From contig CAZGEA010000005.1 in assembly GCA_964524515.1 (NCBI GenBank), positions 36,065 to 100,064 on the forward strand: a DNA stretch of 64,000 bases, read 5' to 3'. The DNA comes from CAZGEA01 sp964524515 (GTDB taxonomy: Bacteria > Patescibacteriota > Microgenomatia > UBA8517). Each line of letters begins with the position of its first letter. The first letter of the stretch is position 1. Position numbers and translations under genes: made by a program. Shown here piece by piece: positions 25,262-34,556 of the stretch. The notes beneath the pieces are model-generated. The model was not told where the DNA came from. It saw only the letters and a program-made list of their open reading frames with translations, and did no database searches.

Positions 25262-25846
25262 ATGAAATTAATCGACGGTATTAAAGAAAAAGGTTATCCA
25301 TTCAAAATTCCTAAATGCTCTCGCGACGAACTTCCATCATTTTTCAAAAGTTTAGGGTTCACTTCAGGTGCTGAAATTGGAGTAGATCATGGAAACTTTA
25401 CAGAAAAATTTTCAAATGAGGGACTTAAAATGTATGCAATCGACAATTGGCATAAAAGGAGCAGACTTTACGAAAGAGTTAAATTAAGATTTCACAATAA
25501 CAAAAACGTTCAAATTATAAAAAAAACATCAATGGATGCAGTATTGGATTTTCCACCAAGAAGTCTCGATTTTGTATACATTGACGCCGATCACAGATTT
25601 CCATTTATCGCCCAGGATTTATATTATTGGTATTGGAGAGTAAAAAGAGGAGGAATTATTGCAGGTCATGATTACCTAGATACTCGCCCAGACTCAAAAA
25701 ATCGTTCAATTCAAATAGAGTCTATTGTAGATGCTTTTGTGAAGGCGCACTTTATAGAAAATTACTGGATTTTTGGAAGAAGTAAATCTTTAAAAAAAGA
25801 AAGTTTAGATGACAAGATGCTCTCATTTATGTTTTTTCGAAAATGA
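25262..25846 (+). CDS. SAM methyltransferase, array copy 5 (subgroup B2)
   Basis: 194 residues. GYPFKIPKCSRDELPSFF, GAEIGVDHGNFTEKF, AIDNWHK, SMDAVLDFPPRSLDFVYIDADHRF and GGIIAGHDYLDT. It overlaps the start of the following GT by 4 bp, so methylation and glycosylation genes are coupled. Base use returns to the C-rich pattern of the flanks. Confidence 0.72.
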   Translation: MKLIDGIKEKGYPFKIPKCSRDELPSFFKSLGFTSGAEIGVDHGNFTEKFSNEGLKMYAIDNWHKRSRLYERVKLRFHNNKNVQIIKKTSMDAVLDFPPRSLDFVYIDADHRFPFIAQDLYYWYWRVKRGGIIAGHDYLDTRPDSKNRSIQIESIVDAFVKAHFIENYWIFGRSKSLKKESLDDKMLSFMFFRK

Positions 25847-26730
25847 AATTAAGCATCTTAATCCCAGCCTATCACGAACCATATCTTGGAAAAACTATCG
25901 AGTCAGTTCTTGAAAAAGCAGAGGAAGATATTGAAATTATTCCAATTCTTGATGGATGGACACCAGATTACAAATTACCAGACGACAAAAGAATAAAGCC
26001 AATATATCTTTCTCAAAACAAAGGTAAAAGGAATGCGTTAAATATTGGTTTAATGAATTCTTCCGGAAAATTTATTATGGAACTTGATGCACACTGTATT
26101 GTAGACCAAGGTTTCGATAAAACCTTACTCTCTTCAATTGAAGACAATTGGCTAGTTGTTCCAAGAAGATATTCACTTGATCCCCAAAAATGGATCAAAG
26201 ATGATTCCCGTGGAATAATAGATTATCACTATCTTTCATTTCCAATTCAAAACAGCTGGGGTCTTGGCTTTTATGCAAGACAGTGGGACACACTAACTCG
26301 CGATAAGACTGATAAAAAATTTGATATTGACGACACAATGACAATTCAAGCAAGTAGTTGGATAGCAAATAAAAATTATTTCATTAAACATATATATCCA
26401 TTAGACGACACAAACTACGGCCCGCTTGCACAGGATCAACAAGAATTAGTTCTCAAATACTGGCTCAAAGGGGGTGAAGTAAAAGTTAACAAAAAAACCT
26501 CATACGCGCACGTTGCAAAACGCTGGTATCACTACTCTCAAAAAGTTTTTTCTCGTCTTCACAAAAAAGATAATGTATATATCAATGGAAATACTTGGGG
26601 AACTATTCATTGGCTAAAAAACGAGGAGCCAAACTTATCACACAAGTTTGAATGGCTTATAGAAAAATTCTCCCCCGTTCCCGAATGGGATCAAGATTGG
26701 AAAGAAAAGATAAATCTAATTTACAAATGA
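25843..26730 (+). CDS. GT-A glycosyltransferase with DAHC motif (GT2/GT27-like), copy 2
   Basis: 295 residues. LSILIPAYHEPYLGKTIESV opens the GT-A fold; the metal motif is ELDAHCIVDQGFD, matching the LDAHC of GT27 polypeptide GalNAc-transferases. Later come TMTIQASSWI, QDQQELVLKYWLKGGEVKV and a KTSYAHVAKRW histidine motif. Coupled by 4-bp overlaps to methyltransferases on both sides. Substrate unknown. Confidence 0.75.
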   Translation: MKLSILIPAYHEPYLGKTIESVLEKAEEDIEIIPILDGWTPDYKLPDDKRIKPIYLSQNKGKRNALNIGLMNSSGKFIMELDAHCIVDQGFDKTLLSSIEDNWLVVPRRYSLDPQKWIKDDSRGIIDYHYLSFPIQNSWGLGFYARQWDTLTRDKTDKKFDIDDTMTIQASSWIANKNYFIKHIYPLDDTNYGPLAQDQQELVLKYWLKGGEVKVNKKTSYAHVAKRWYHYSQKVFSRLHKKDNVYINGNTWGTIHWLKNEEPNLSHKFEWLIEKFSPVPEWDQDWKEKINLIYK

Positions 26731-27347
26731 AACTCCAAGAAGCAATCAAATATCAAGGTAAACCATTTTATATTCCAGACTGCAGCCGAATGGAGCTTCC
26801 AGAATTTTTCAAAAACATGGGCTTCGTGTTAGGTGCAGAAATTGGAGTATACAAAGGAAAATATTGTGAAAAATTTTGCTTAGCAGGAATCAACATGTAT
26901 GCAATTGATCCTTGGAAAGATTCAAATCTTCAAAGACAACAAAGACAAGATTATTTGTACAACTACGCAAAAAAGGTCCTAGAAAAAACTAAAAAATGTG
27001 TCGTTATTAGAAAATCTTCAATGGATGCTGTCAAAAATTTTGAAAATGAAAGTCTTGATTTTGTCTATATTGACGCAGACCACAGCTACAATGAAACCTA
27101 CAATGACATCCACTATTGGTACAAAATAGTCAAAAAAGGAGGAATAATTTCAGGACATGACTACGAGTATTCTGGAAATGAAAACAGAGCACTTCAAGCG
27201 TATAATGCAACATGTCAAGTCAAAAAAGCAGTGGATGACTTCATAAAAGAAATGAATATAAAAAATTTTTACACATTTGGCCGCAGTAAAAAAATTGAAT
27301 TAGAAAGTAAAAACGATAGATATTTAAGTTGGATGTTTTTCAAATGA
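26727..27347 (+). CDS. SAM methyltransferase, array copy 6 (subgroup B2)
   Basis: About 206 residues. PFYIPDCSRMELPEFF, GAEIGVYKGKYCEKF, AIDPWKDS, SMDAVKNFENESLDFVYIDADHSY and GGIISGHDYEYS. The frame is open further upstream inside the GT gene, but ATG 26727 overlaps that gene's stop as ATGA and matches the sister starts. Confidence 0.73.
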   Translation: MKLQEAIKYQGKPFYIPDCSRMELPEFFKNMGFVLGAEIGVYKGKYCEKFCLAGINMYAIDPWKDSNLQRQQRQDYLYNYAKKVLEKTKKCVVIRKSSMDAVKNFENESLDFVYIDADHSYNETYNDIHYWYKIVKKGGIISGHDYEYSGNENRALQAYNATCQVKKAVDDFIKEMNIKNFYTFGRSKKIELESKNDRYLSWMFFK

Positions 27348-28081
27348 CAAAAGGTGCAATTTACTACACAGATAATAGACCAAAAGATTTTATTCTAGAT
27401 ACCTGTCGCGATCAAATTAAAAAATCTTTTCAAGGAAACATCACAAGTGTTTCATTAAAACCAATTGATCTAGGAAAAAATATTGTTTTAGAAAATGCAC
27501 AAAGAGGTTATCCCACAATGGTCAAGCAAATATTTACAGCTCTAGATAATCTGGACACTGATATTGTCTTCTTTTTAGAACACGATGTTCTCTATCATCC
27601 AAGCCACTTCGATTTCACACCAGAATCAAAAGATATTTATTATTACAATATAAACAATTGGCGTTGGGGAATAAAAGAAGATTATGCAATTACCTACGAT
27701 GGTTTACACTCACTTTCCCAACTTTGCTGTGATAGAAAATTAGTACTCGCCCATTATGAAAAACGCCTTAAATACATTAAGGATAAAGGCTTAGATAAAA
27801 TTCCCGGGAATGAACCAAAATGGGCTCGTGTTATGGGTTACGAACCAGGAACAAAACCAAGAAGAAAAGGTGGTTTTTCAGATGAAAAATTTGAAGTTTG
27901 GAAATCAGCGATACCAAATATAGATATTAGACACCGTCACACTTTCTCTCCTCCCAAATACACTCTAGATAGCTTTAAAAACCAGCCTGTTAATTGGAAA
28001 CAAGAAAACATTAAAAATATTCCCTATTGGGGCCTTGATAAACTTAAAGAAAAATGGATTCAAAAATACCAAATCAACTAA
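27344..28081 (+). CDS. GT-A-like 'YTDNR' family glycosyltransferase, copy 2
   Basis: About 245 residues. AIYYTDNR, KPIDLGKNIVLENAQRGYP, DIVFFLEHDVLYHPSHFDF, WRWGIKED, a Cys pair in SQLCCDRKL, GYEPGTKPRRKGGFSDEK, and IDIRHRHTFSP. EHDVLYH is the likely metal and donor site. Similar proteins are familiar from phage and metagenome sets as putative glycosyltransferases; function not established. Overlaps both neighbours by 4 and 1 bp. Confidence 0.6.
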   Translation: MTKGAIYYTDNRPKDFILDTCRDQIKKSFQGNITSVSLKPIDLGKNIVLENAQRGYPTMVKQIFTALDNLDTDIVFFLEHDVLYHPSHFDFTPESKDIYYYNINNWRWGIKEDYAITYDGLHSLSQLCCDRKLVLAHYEKRLKYIKDKGLDKIPGNEPKWARVMGYEPGTKPRRKGGFSDEKFEVWKSAIPNIDIRHRHTFSPPKYTLDSFKNQPVNWKQENIKNIPYWGLDKLKEKWIQKYQIN

Positions 28082-28836
28082 TGAGCAAAGGTGTAATCTA
28101 CTACACAGACAATAGAATTATAAATCCAATAAAGGACGTTGTTAAACACTTTATCAAAAAATCCGCTCTTCCAATAGTAAGCACCTCACTTTCTCCAATT
28201 AAATTTGGAAAAAACATAGTGCTTGAAAACAGACTTCGAAGTTATCCTACATATATTCTTCAAATTTACGAGGCATTAATTAACTTAAATACAAAATACG
28301 TATTCTTCTGCGAACATGATGTTTTATATCACAAATCACATTTCGATTTTACTCCACCAAAAGATGATGTTTTCTACTATAACAGTAATGTTTGGCGCTG
28401 GAAACTTCATGATTTTAAGTTAGTAACATACACCAAAATGAGGCCATTATCTTGTCTTTGTGTTAATCGAGAACTTGCAATTGATCACTATAAAAAAAGG
28501 GTTGAAAAAGCAAAAGAGTTAGGGCTAAGCGAAACTCGCTCGCGTGAACCTCGCACTGGTGTTGTTTGGGGCTACGAACCAGGAACAAAACCAACATCAC
28601 GAGGTGGATTTTCAAATGACAAAGCTGATGATTGGACTAGTGAATTCCCAAACATTGATATTCGTCACAATAAAACTTTTACAAGCATCAAGCTAGATCC
28701 AAACGATTTTAAAATATTACCTGACGGTTACAAAGAAATAAATTACGATGAAATTCCAGGTTGGGACTTGAAAGCATTGTTTGGGGAAGGTATAAGAAAC
28801 CACACACAATTTAGTTTTAGTGATTTCAATTCATGA
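28081..28836 (+). CDS. GT-A-like 'YTDNR' family glycosyltransferase, copy 3
   Basis: About 251 residues, a close tandem paralogue of the previous gene: VIYYTDNR, SPIKFGKNIVLENRLRSYP, YVFFCEHDVLYHKSHFDF, WRWKLHDF, GYEPGTKPTSRGGFSNDK and IDIRHNKTF. The Met at 28081 shares its A with the preceding TAA. The frame continues upstream into the neighbour, but that is a shadow. Confidence 0.6.
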   Translation: MSKGVIYYTDNRIINPIKDVVKHFIKKSALPIVSTSLSPIKFGKNIVLENRLRSYPTYILQIYEALINLNTKYVFFCEHDVLYHKSHFDFTPPKDDVFYYNSNVWRWKLHDFKLVTYTKMRPLSCLCVNRELAIDHYKKRVEKAKELGLSETRSREPRTGVVWGYEPGTKPTSRGGFSNDKADDWTSEFPNIDIRHNKTFTSIKLDPNDFKILPDGYKEINYDEIPGWDLKALFGEGIRNHTQFSFSDFNS

Positions 28837-29942
28837 ACGCAAGTAATTTATCAATATTAATCCCAGCAAGAAATGAGATGTTTTTAAGCCGCACAGTAGA
28901 AGATATTTTAGTAAACATTGAAGCAGATACTGAAATTATCGTAGTTCTAGATGGTGCATGGGCAGATCCTCCTATTCCCCAAAATGATCGGGTAAATATT
29001 ATTTATCTTTCAGAAAGCATTGGTCAAAGAGCGGCCACAAATTTAGCATGCAAACTTTCAAAAGCTAAATATGTCATGAAGGTAGATGCACATTGCTCAT
29101 TCGATAAAGGGTTTGATAAAAAAATGCTTGAATCGTTCAAAAGCACTGGTGACAATGTTACCATGGTTCCAATAATGCGAAACTTATGGGCATTTGATTG
29201 GAAATGCTACCACTGTGGATGGAAAAAATACCAAGGACCAACACCTGAAAAATGTGGTGCTTGTGGAAAAAACGACCGATTAAGAAAAAAAGTAGTTTGG
29301 ATTGGTAAACACAATCCACAAAGTACTTCATATTGTTTTGATTCAAGCCCTCATTTCCAATACTTTGAAGATTGGAAACACCGCGAACCATATATTTCAG
29401 ACAAAAAAGAAAAAGGATTAACCCAAACAATGAGTTTACAGGGTTCATGTTTCATGATGACAAGAGAAAAATACTGGGAATTAAATATCTGCGATGAAAC
29501 TTTTGGAAGCTGGGGTTCACAGGGAATCGAGGTAGCTGTCAAAACATGGCTTTCAGGAGGAAGTGTATTAGTAAACCACAACACTTGGTATGCACATATG
29601 TTCAGAACACAAGGTGGCGACTTTGGATTTCCATATAAAATTTCAGGTAGTGACCAAAAAAAAGCACAAGATTTCGCAAGGGATTTATTTTTCAACAACA
29701 AATGGGACAAACAAGTACACCCAATATCTTGGTTAATAGAAAAATTCTGGCCAGTCAAAGGCTGGAGTGAAGATGATCTTAAAAAACTCAAGGAAAACAC
29801 TTTTGATTTTAAAGAACAAAATATTGAAAACACAAAAACAGATGAAATTGAGCCCTCAACAGCTCAGTCACCAGAGATTGTGTCACCAAATCTTAACTTT
29901 AATAAACAAAAAAGTTTTGTAATTTACGAAGCCAATAAATAG
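28833..29942 (+). CDS. DAHC-motif glycosyltransferase (GT27-like) with inserted zinc ribbon, copy 3
   Basis: 369 residues. LSILIPARNEMFLSRTV, VVLDGAW and KVDAHCSFDKGFD give a GT-A core with the GT27-type DxHC motif. Between core strands lies an insertion, CYHCGWKKYQGP then CGACGKNDRL (CxxC...CxxC, about residues 127-150), a zinc ribbon absent from its paralogues. The second half has MSLQGSCFMM, GSWGSQGIEVAVKTWLSGG and HNTWYAHMFR, very close in layout to the WGGENxExSFRxWxCGG...HVFR block of mucin-type GalNAc-transferases. A hydrophilic tail of about 45 residues follows. Confidence 0.75.
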   Translation: MNASNLSILIPARNEMFLSRTVEDILVNIEADTEIIVVLDGAWADPPIPQNDRVNIIYLSESIGQRAATNLACKLSKAKYVMKVDAHCSFDKGFDKKMLESFKSTGDNVTMVPIMRNLWAFDWKCYHCGWKKYQGPTPEKCGACGKNDRLRKKVVWIGKHNPQSTSYCFDSSPHFQYFEDWKHREPYISDKKEKGLTQTMSLQGSCFMMTREKYWELNICDETFGSWGSQGIEVAVKTWLSGGSVLVNHNTWYAHMFRTQGGDFGFPYKISGSDQKKAQDFARDLFFNNKWDKQVHPISWLIEKFWPVKGWSEDDLKKLKENTFDFKEQNIENTKTDEIEPSTAQSPEIVSPNLNFNKQKSFVIYEANK

Positions 29943-29960
29943 TGTAAAATTCTAAATAAT

Positions 29961-31082
29961 ATGGCTTGGCCTGATGCGTACAAAAATTTTGCTTATTCAA
30001 CGGTTGCAACCGCCCCGTCTCCAGCTACAACTGGAACGTCACTTGTTGTTGCAGCAGGTGAAGGAACTCTTTTTCCAGCTGTCCCATTCAATGCAACAAT
30101 ATGGCCAATTGGAACCCAGCCAACTCCAGCAAATGCTGAAATTGTGAGGGTAACAAACATCTCAACTGATACTTTTACAATTACCCGTGAACAAGAAAGC
30201 ACAACTGCAAGAACTGTTATTGTGGGAGATCAAATTGCCGCAAGTGTTACCGCAAAAACCTTTACAGATGTTGAAGATAACTATCTTGGCAGTTGGTCGC
30301 CTTTTTTAATCGGATCAGCAGGTAGTGGATTGCAAACCCTTGCCAGATCATCTGGAAGCTCAAGCACAGGATCAATGATTGTTTTCCCAGTAACTATCCC
30401 CTCTCAACTGAAATTTAACCAAATAATTATGGCCAATTCTCTCTCTTATATAACCAGTGCAACTGGAGCAGTCAGCAATTCATATTATTCTAAATTTGGA
30501 ATCTATAGTATTTCAGAGGATGTATTAAAACTAATTTCTTCAAATTCTTTTAGTATTGGTGAAACACTCAATAGCGTTTCTTTAACTTGGAATTACCCAA
30601 CATCAACTGCTACATCAGGATATGGATACGGCTCATTTCCCGCAGGTAATCTCACAACAACAGTTCAAATGCAATCATTTATTTCTTATTCGCGAGCAAT
30701 AGGACTGCAGTTTGGTGGAGAGGTTGCCCTATCAGCTGGAATTTATTGGTTGGGGCTTTTATCATTGAGAAGTACTGCCAACTCATCAACGAACGGTTTA
30801 TCCCATGCTGGAATTTTTGGACAAATAGTAAATGCTGCAAATTCAGTGGGGACAGTGAGCGGACCAAACCCACTTGGTGTTTCCCCTACTCAATGGAGTT
30901 TAAACAATAGCAACTTAACTGGATGGCGCGGAAGGCATATTATGGGCATTCTAAGTAACACCGGTATCGATAATTTTTCAGGAACTGCAATTCCAAATAA
31001 TATAATCATAAGTCAATTTGGAGCTGCGGCTGCTAATTCAACAATGTCTATTTTGCCAACTGTTACTTTTGTATCAACATGA
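29961..31082 (+). CDS. Phage-tail-like protein, tandem copy 1
   Basis: 373 residues, no signal peptide or membrane segment. The first 95 residues (NFAYSTVATAPSP, GTSLVVAAGEGTLFP, PFNATIWP, NAEIVRV, DTFTITREQES, GDQIAA) match a module I know from phage minor tail or fibre proteins. The rest (about 100-373) is a Ser/Thr/Gly-rich beta domain with YSKFGIYS, SNSFSIGETL, YWLGLLSLRST and GRHIMG, shared with the next two genes. Probably a surface or fibre protein; export route unclear. Confidence 0.65.
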   Translation: MAWPDAYKNFAYSTVATAPSPATTGTSLVVAAGEGTLFPAVPFNATIWPIGTQPTPANAEIVRVTNISTDTFTITREQESTTARTVIVGDQIAASVTAKTFTDVEDNYLGSWSPFLIGSAGSGLQTLARSSGSSSTGSMIVFPVTIPSQLKFNQIIMANSLSYITSATGAVSNSYYSKFGIYSISEDVLKLISSNSFSIGETLNSVSLTWNYPTSTATSGYGYGSFPAGNLTTTVQMQSFISYSRAIGLQFGGEVALSAGIYWLGLLSLRSTANSSTNGLSHAGIFGQIVNAANSVGTVSGPNPLGVSPTQWSLNNSNLTGWRGRHIMGILSNTGIDNFSGTAIPNNIIISQFGAAAANSTMSILPTVTFVST

Positions 31083-31108
31083 TTAAAAATCTATTTTCAA
31101 TATAAACT

Positions 31109-32230
31109 ATGGCAGACGCACACAAAAATTTCGCTTATTCAACAATTGCCACTGCCCCTTCTCCTGCGGCATCTGGCACATCACTGGTTGTGGATTCAGG
31201 GCATGGAACTCGTTTTCCAACTGTCCCATTCAATGCAACAATATGGCCAACTGGTGAACAGCCAACAAGCACTAATGCTGAAATTGTCAGAGTAACTGCT
31301 ATTTCAACAGATACTTTTACAATCACCCGTGAACAAGAAAGCACAAGATCGCGAACAATTATTGTTGGAGATCAAATCGCCGCAGCAATTACCAACAAAA
31401 CGCTCATGGATGCAGAAAATATTATGAGCCGTTGGTCACCATTTATTTTGGGCTCAGCAGGAACCGGAGTGCAAACTCTTGCAAGCAACTATACTGCTCA
31501 AACTGGCACTGGATCATTGTTTGTTTTTCCAGTAACGGCCAGAAATAATTTAGCATTTAATCAGATAGTTTTGATTAATCAATTGTCCCTTGTCACCAGT
31601 GCAACTGGAGCAATAAATAACACTTATATTTCCAAATTTGGGTTATATAGCATGAGCGGAAACACATTAAGTTTGATTACTTCAAATTCTTTTTCAATGG
31701 AGGCGACTTTAAATAGTAGGAGTTTTAGCATGTATTATCCGACAACAACTTATTCAAATGGATATAGTTACGGATCATTTCCATTTGGTAGGAATATCTC
31801 TACAACAGGAGAAATGTCGAGTTATTTATCAGGATCAAGATATGTTGGGTTAAACTTTAATAGACCAATCAGGCTTGATGAAGGAGTATATTGGGTTGGT
31901 ATATTATCTCAAAGAAGTACAGCTGGATCTTCAACATTTGGACTAAGCAACGTAGGAATTGTAGGCCAAGTCATAAACCAAATTAATTCAGTAGGATCTG
32001 TAAGTGGACTTTTACCTCTTGGTATTGCAGCCACTCAGTGGACAAATATAAACACCCACACCACTGGTTGGTTCGGAAGACATATTATTGGGTTTGTAAC
32101 CCAAACAGCCATTACCAATCAGTTGGGATCTGCAATTCCAGATGCAATTACAATTAGTGCACTAGGTGGGGTTGCAGCAGCATCAACAGTATCAATATTA
32201 CCAAGTGTTAGTTTTGTATCAAATGATTAA
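31109..32230 (+). CDS. Phage-tail-like protein, tandem copy 2
   Basis: 373 residues, homologous end to end with its neighbours. NFAYSTIATAPSP, PFNATIWPTGEQP, DTFTITREQES and GDQIAAAI in the N-terminal module; YISKFGLYSM, YWVGILSQRST and GRHIIGF in the C-terminal domain. It differs mostly in the middle loops, as expected for variable surface proteins. No signal peptide. Confidence 0.65.
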   Translation: MADAHKNFAYSTIATAPSPAASGTSLVVDSGHGTRFPTVPFNATIWPTGEQPTSTNAEIVRVTAISTDTFTITREQESTRSRTIIVGDQIAAAITNKTLMDAENIMSRWSPFILGSAGTGVQTLASNYTAQTGTGSLFVFPVTARNNLAFNQIVLINQLSLVTSATGAINNTYISKFGLYSMSGNTLSLITSNSFSMEATLNSRSFSMYYPTTTYSNGYSYGSFPFGRNISTTGEMSSYLSGSRYVGLNFNRPIRLDEGVYWVGILSQRSTAGSSTFGLSNVGIVGQVINQINSVGSVSGLLPLGIAATQWTNINTHTTGWFGRHIIGFVTQTAITNQLGSAIPDAITISALGGVAAASTVSILPSVSFVSND

Positions 32231-32238
32231 TTAAAAAT

Positions 32239-33369
32239 ATGGCCCAACAACATAAAAATTTCGCTTATTCAACAATTGCCACTGCCCCATCTCCAGCTAC
32301 AACTGGCACGTCACTTGTTGTTGCAGCAGGACAAGGAGATTTGTTTCCAGTTGTTCCTTTTAACGTAACAATTTGGCCAACTGGTGAGCAACCAACAAGC
32401 ACTAATGCAGAAATTGTCAGAGTAACTGCAGTGGACTCAGATACATTTACAATTGTTCGCCAAGAGGAAAGCACTTCAGCGCGAACTATTGTGGTCGGAG
32501 ATCAAATTGCCGCAACAATTACAAAAACTACAATAGATGACATTCAAACCATTGCAAGTACCCTGACACCTATGGCACTATCATCGTCAGGAACTGGGTT
32601 GCAAACTTTAAATAATGCAACTGGATCAAGTGGAACTGGGTCAATGCTTATGTTTCCAGTTACAGTACCAGCCAATCTTCAATTTAATCAAATTTTAGTC
32701 CCAAATTCGCTCACCTGGGTCAGCTCAGCCAACGCTAATAATAAATCAAATTCATATTATTCCAAATTTGGTCTTTATAGTATGAATGCAAATACATTAA
32801 GTCTCATCAGTTCTAACTCATTTTCAATCGGAGAAACACTAAGTGGAAGTCGTTCTTTTAGCTGGAACTACCCCACAACAACACAAACAGCTGGATATGG
32901 TTATGGAGGTTTTCCAGGCGGAACATCACTTACTACTACCGCCCAGTTTGGATCATACGTAGGAGGCATGAGAGTAATAGGACTTCAGTTTGGGGGAAAC
33001 ATCAGTCTCACTCCGAATGTCTATTGGGTTGGCGTTTTATCCTTAAGAAGCACCGCAAACACAAGTACTGTAGGTTTAAGTCATGCTGGAATTTTTGGGC
33101 AAGCAATTCACACATTAAACCAAGTTGGAACATCAAGTACAAATCAAGGCATAATGCCAATTGGTCAGCATTACTCCCAATGGTCAATTTCCAGATCACA
33201 CGTTACTGGATGGTGGGGAAGACACATTATTGGCTTTTTAACTGCAACATCCGTTACTAACTTTTTAGGCACAGCAGTCCCCTCTGCAGTTACACTAAGT
33301 CAGATTGGTGGATTTGAAGCAAACTCAACAGTAACACTATTGCCTGCTGTTACCTTTGCATCTACTTAA
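32239..33369 (+). CDS. Phage-tail-like protein, tandem copy 3
   Basis: 376 residues. NFAYSTIATAPSP, PFNVTIWPTGEQP, DTFTIVRQEES and GDQIAATI, then YSKFGLYSM, SNSFSIGETL, YWVGVLSLRST and GRHIIGF. Its C-terminal domain is closer to copy 1 and its N-terminal module closer to copy 2, consistent with recombination among the copies. No signal peptide. Confidence 0.65.
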   Translation: MAQQHKNFAYSTIATAPSPATTGTSLVVAAGQGDLFPVVPFNVTIWPTGEQPTSTNAEIVRVTAVDSDTFTIVRQEESTSARTIVVGDQIAATITKTTIDDIQTIASTLTPMALSSSGTGLQTLNNATGSSGTGSMLMFPVTVPANLQFNQILVPNSLTWVSSANANNKSNSYYSKFGLYSMNANTLSLISSNSFSIGETLSGSRSFSWNYPTTTQTAGYGYGGFPGGTSLTTTAQFGSYVGGMRVIGLQFGGNISLTPNVYWVGVLSLRSTANTSTVGLSHAGIFGQAIHTLNQVGTSSTNQGIMPIGQHYSQWSISRSHVTGWWGRHIIGFLTATSVTNFLGTAVPSAVTLSQIGGFEANSTVTLLPAVTFAST

Positions 33370-33385
33370 ACAAGTTTGATATACT
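33356..33385 (+). promoter_or_regulatory. Putative promoter for the glycosyltransferase at 33396
   Basis: TTGCAT (33356-33361), 18-nt spacer, TATACT (33380-33385), 10 nt before the ATG. The -35 box lies in the end of the preceding gene. It would allow separate transcription of the last plus-strand gene of the block. Confidence 0.42.
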
Positions 33386-33395
33386 CACCTCTGCT

Positions 33396-34124
33396 ATGAA
33401 TGTAAAACCACAAATAATAATCGAAAACTACGAAGGAAGACACAATGCAAATTTAGACGCTACAATTCAAAGATTAGAAACTCAAAAATTTTATAAAGAC
33501 CTTTCTACAATTTGTATTATCCCAACCCGGGGCACAATTCATGCAAAAGTAGTTCAAAACTGGTGGGCAATGATGACTCCAATGAACCAAAAATTCATTC
33601 GTATTTTTATGATTGGAATGGAAGTTGGTGCTGCATACACTGCTGCGATTGAACAAATACTAGCTAATCCTGTTCTGTCAGAATGGAAATATGTTTTAAC
33701 TTTAGAAGAAGATAATATGCCACCGCCTGATGGACTTTTAAAGCTTTACGAAAATATGGATAAGTATGATGTAATTGGTGGACTTTACTGGACAAAAGGA
33801 GAATTAGGACAACCAATGATTTATGGGCACCCCAAATCAATGCCAATTGATTTTATGCCACAACCACCTATTCCAGAAACGATTCAAGAATGTAACGGGC
33901 TTGGAATGGGTTTTAATTTATTCAAAATGGAAATTTTTAAAGACAGAAGAGTGCCAAAACCATGGTTTAAAACAGTTCAAGAATACACACCAGGAATTGG
34001 ATTAAGAGGTTACACCCAAGATCTTTATTTTTATGAGAATATCCACAAACTAGGATACAAAGTCGCTTGTGACACACGAGTCAAAGTTGGACATTATGAC
34101 GCCGAAAACGATATTGTCTGGTAA
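33396..34124 (+). CDS. GT-A-like glycosyltransferase (GT2-related)
   Basis: 242 residues. ICIIPTRGTIH opens a Rossmann-like fold; VLTLEEDNMPPPDGLLKLYE carries a DN/EED acidic cluster typical of this GT2-related group; GLYWTKGELGQP, CNGLGMGFNLFKM and GYTQDLYFYENIHKLGYKV follow, ending in KVGHYD. Similar proteins are common near phage-like fibre genes in metagenomes. Substrate unknown. Last gene of the plus-strand cluster; converges on the response regulator. Confidence 0.68.
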   Translation: MNVKPQIIIENYEGRHNANLDATIQRLETQKFYKDLSTICIIPTRGTIHAKVVQNWWAMMTPMNQKFIRIFMIGMEVGAAYTAAIEQILANPVLSEWKYVLTLEEDNMPPPDGLLKLYENMDKYDVIGGLYWTKGELGQPMIYGHPKSMPIDFMPQPPIPETIQECNGLGMGFNLFKMEIFKDRRVPKPWFKTVQEYTPGIGLRGYTQDLYFYENIHKLGYKVACDTRVKVGHYDAENDIVW

Positions 34125-34138
34125 AAAAACAAATATCT

Positions 34139-34546
34139 CTAAACTTTAAGTGTGGTTTGAGGAACTTCATCACGGGTTGAGGCAGCTATAATTTCTTTAA
34201 CAGTCTCAGCAACTTGCTTTGGTTCATTTTGACTTTTAACAATATATTTTACAGCTCCTTTAAGCATTGCATTCTCTGCATCTTTCTCGCTTGAGAGATT
34301 GGTTAGCATTATAACTGGGATGTTTTTTAAATCAGGGTCTAATTTTAGTTTTTCAAGAACTTGAAGTCCGTTCATTTTTGGCATCATTATATCCAAAAGA
34401 ATAATTGTAGGTTTAATTGTTTTTGCTTTCTCAAAACCCTCTTCCCCATCGTGTGCTATCTCAACCTCATATTTTTCAAATAAAAATATTTTCTGATACA
34501 TTCGGGACATCAAAGGATCATCCTCAACAATTAAAATTTTCGCCAT
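34139..34546 (-). CDS. Receiver-only response regulator 2
   Basis: 135 residues, one CheY-like receiver domain and a short Thr/Val tail. Acidic pair EDD at 8-10, phospho-acceptor Asp in LLDIMMPKMNG near 52, switch Thr in MLTNLS, and Lys in YIVKSQ are all present. No DNA-binding output domain, so it must signal by protein contact or act as a phosphate sink for the kinase at 34967. Last gene of the signalling operon. Confidence 0.92.
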   Translation of the reverse strand: MAKILIVEDDPLMSRMYQKIFLFEKYEVEIAHDGEEGFEKAKTIKPTIILLDIMMPKMNGLQVLEKLKLDPDLKNIPVIMLTNLSSEKDAENAMLKGAVKYIVKSQNEPKQVAETVKEIIAASTRDEVPQTTLKV

Positions 34547-34556
34547 AATAAAAGAA

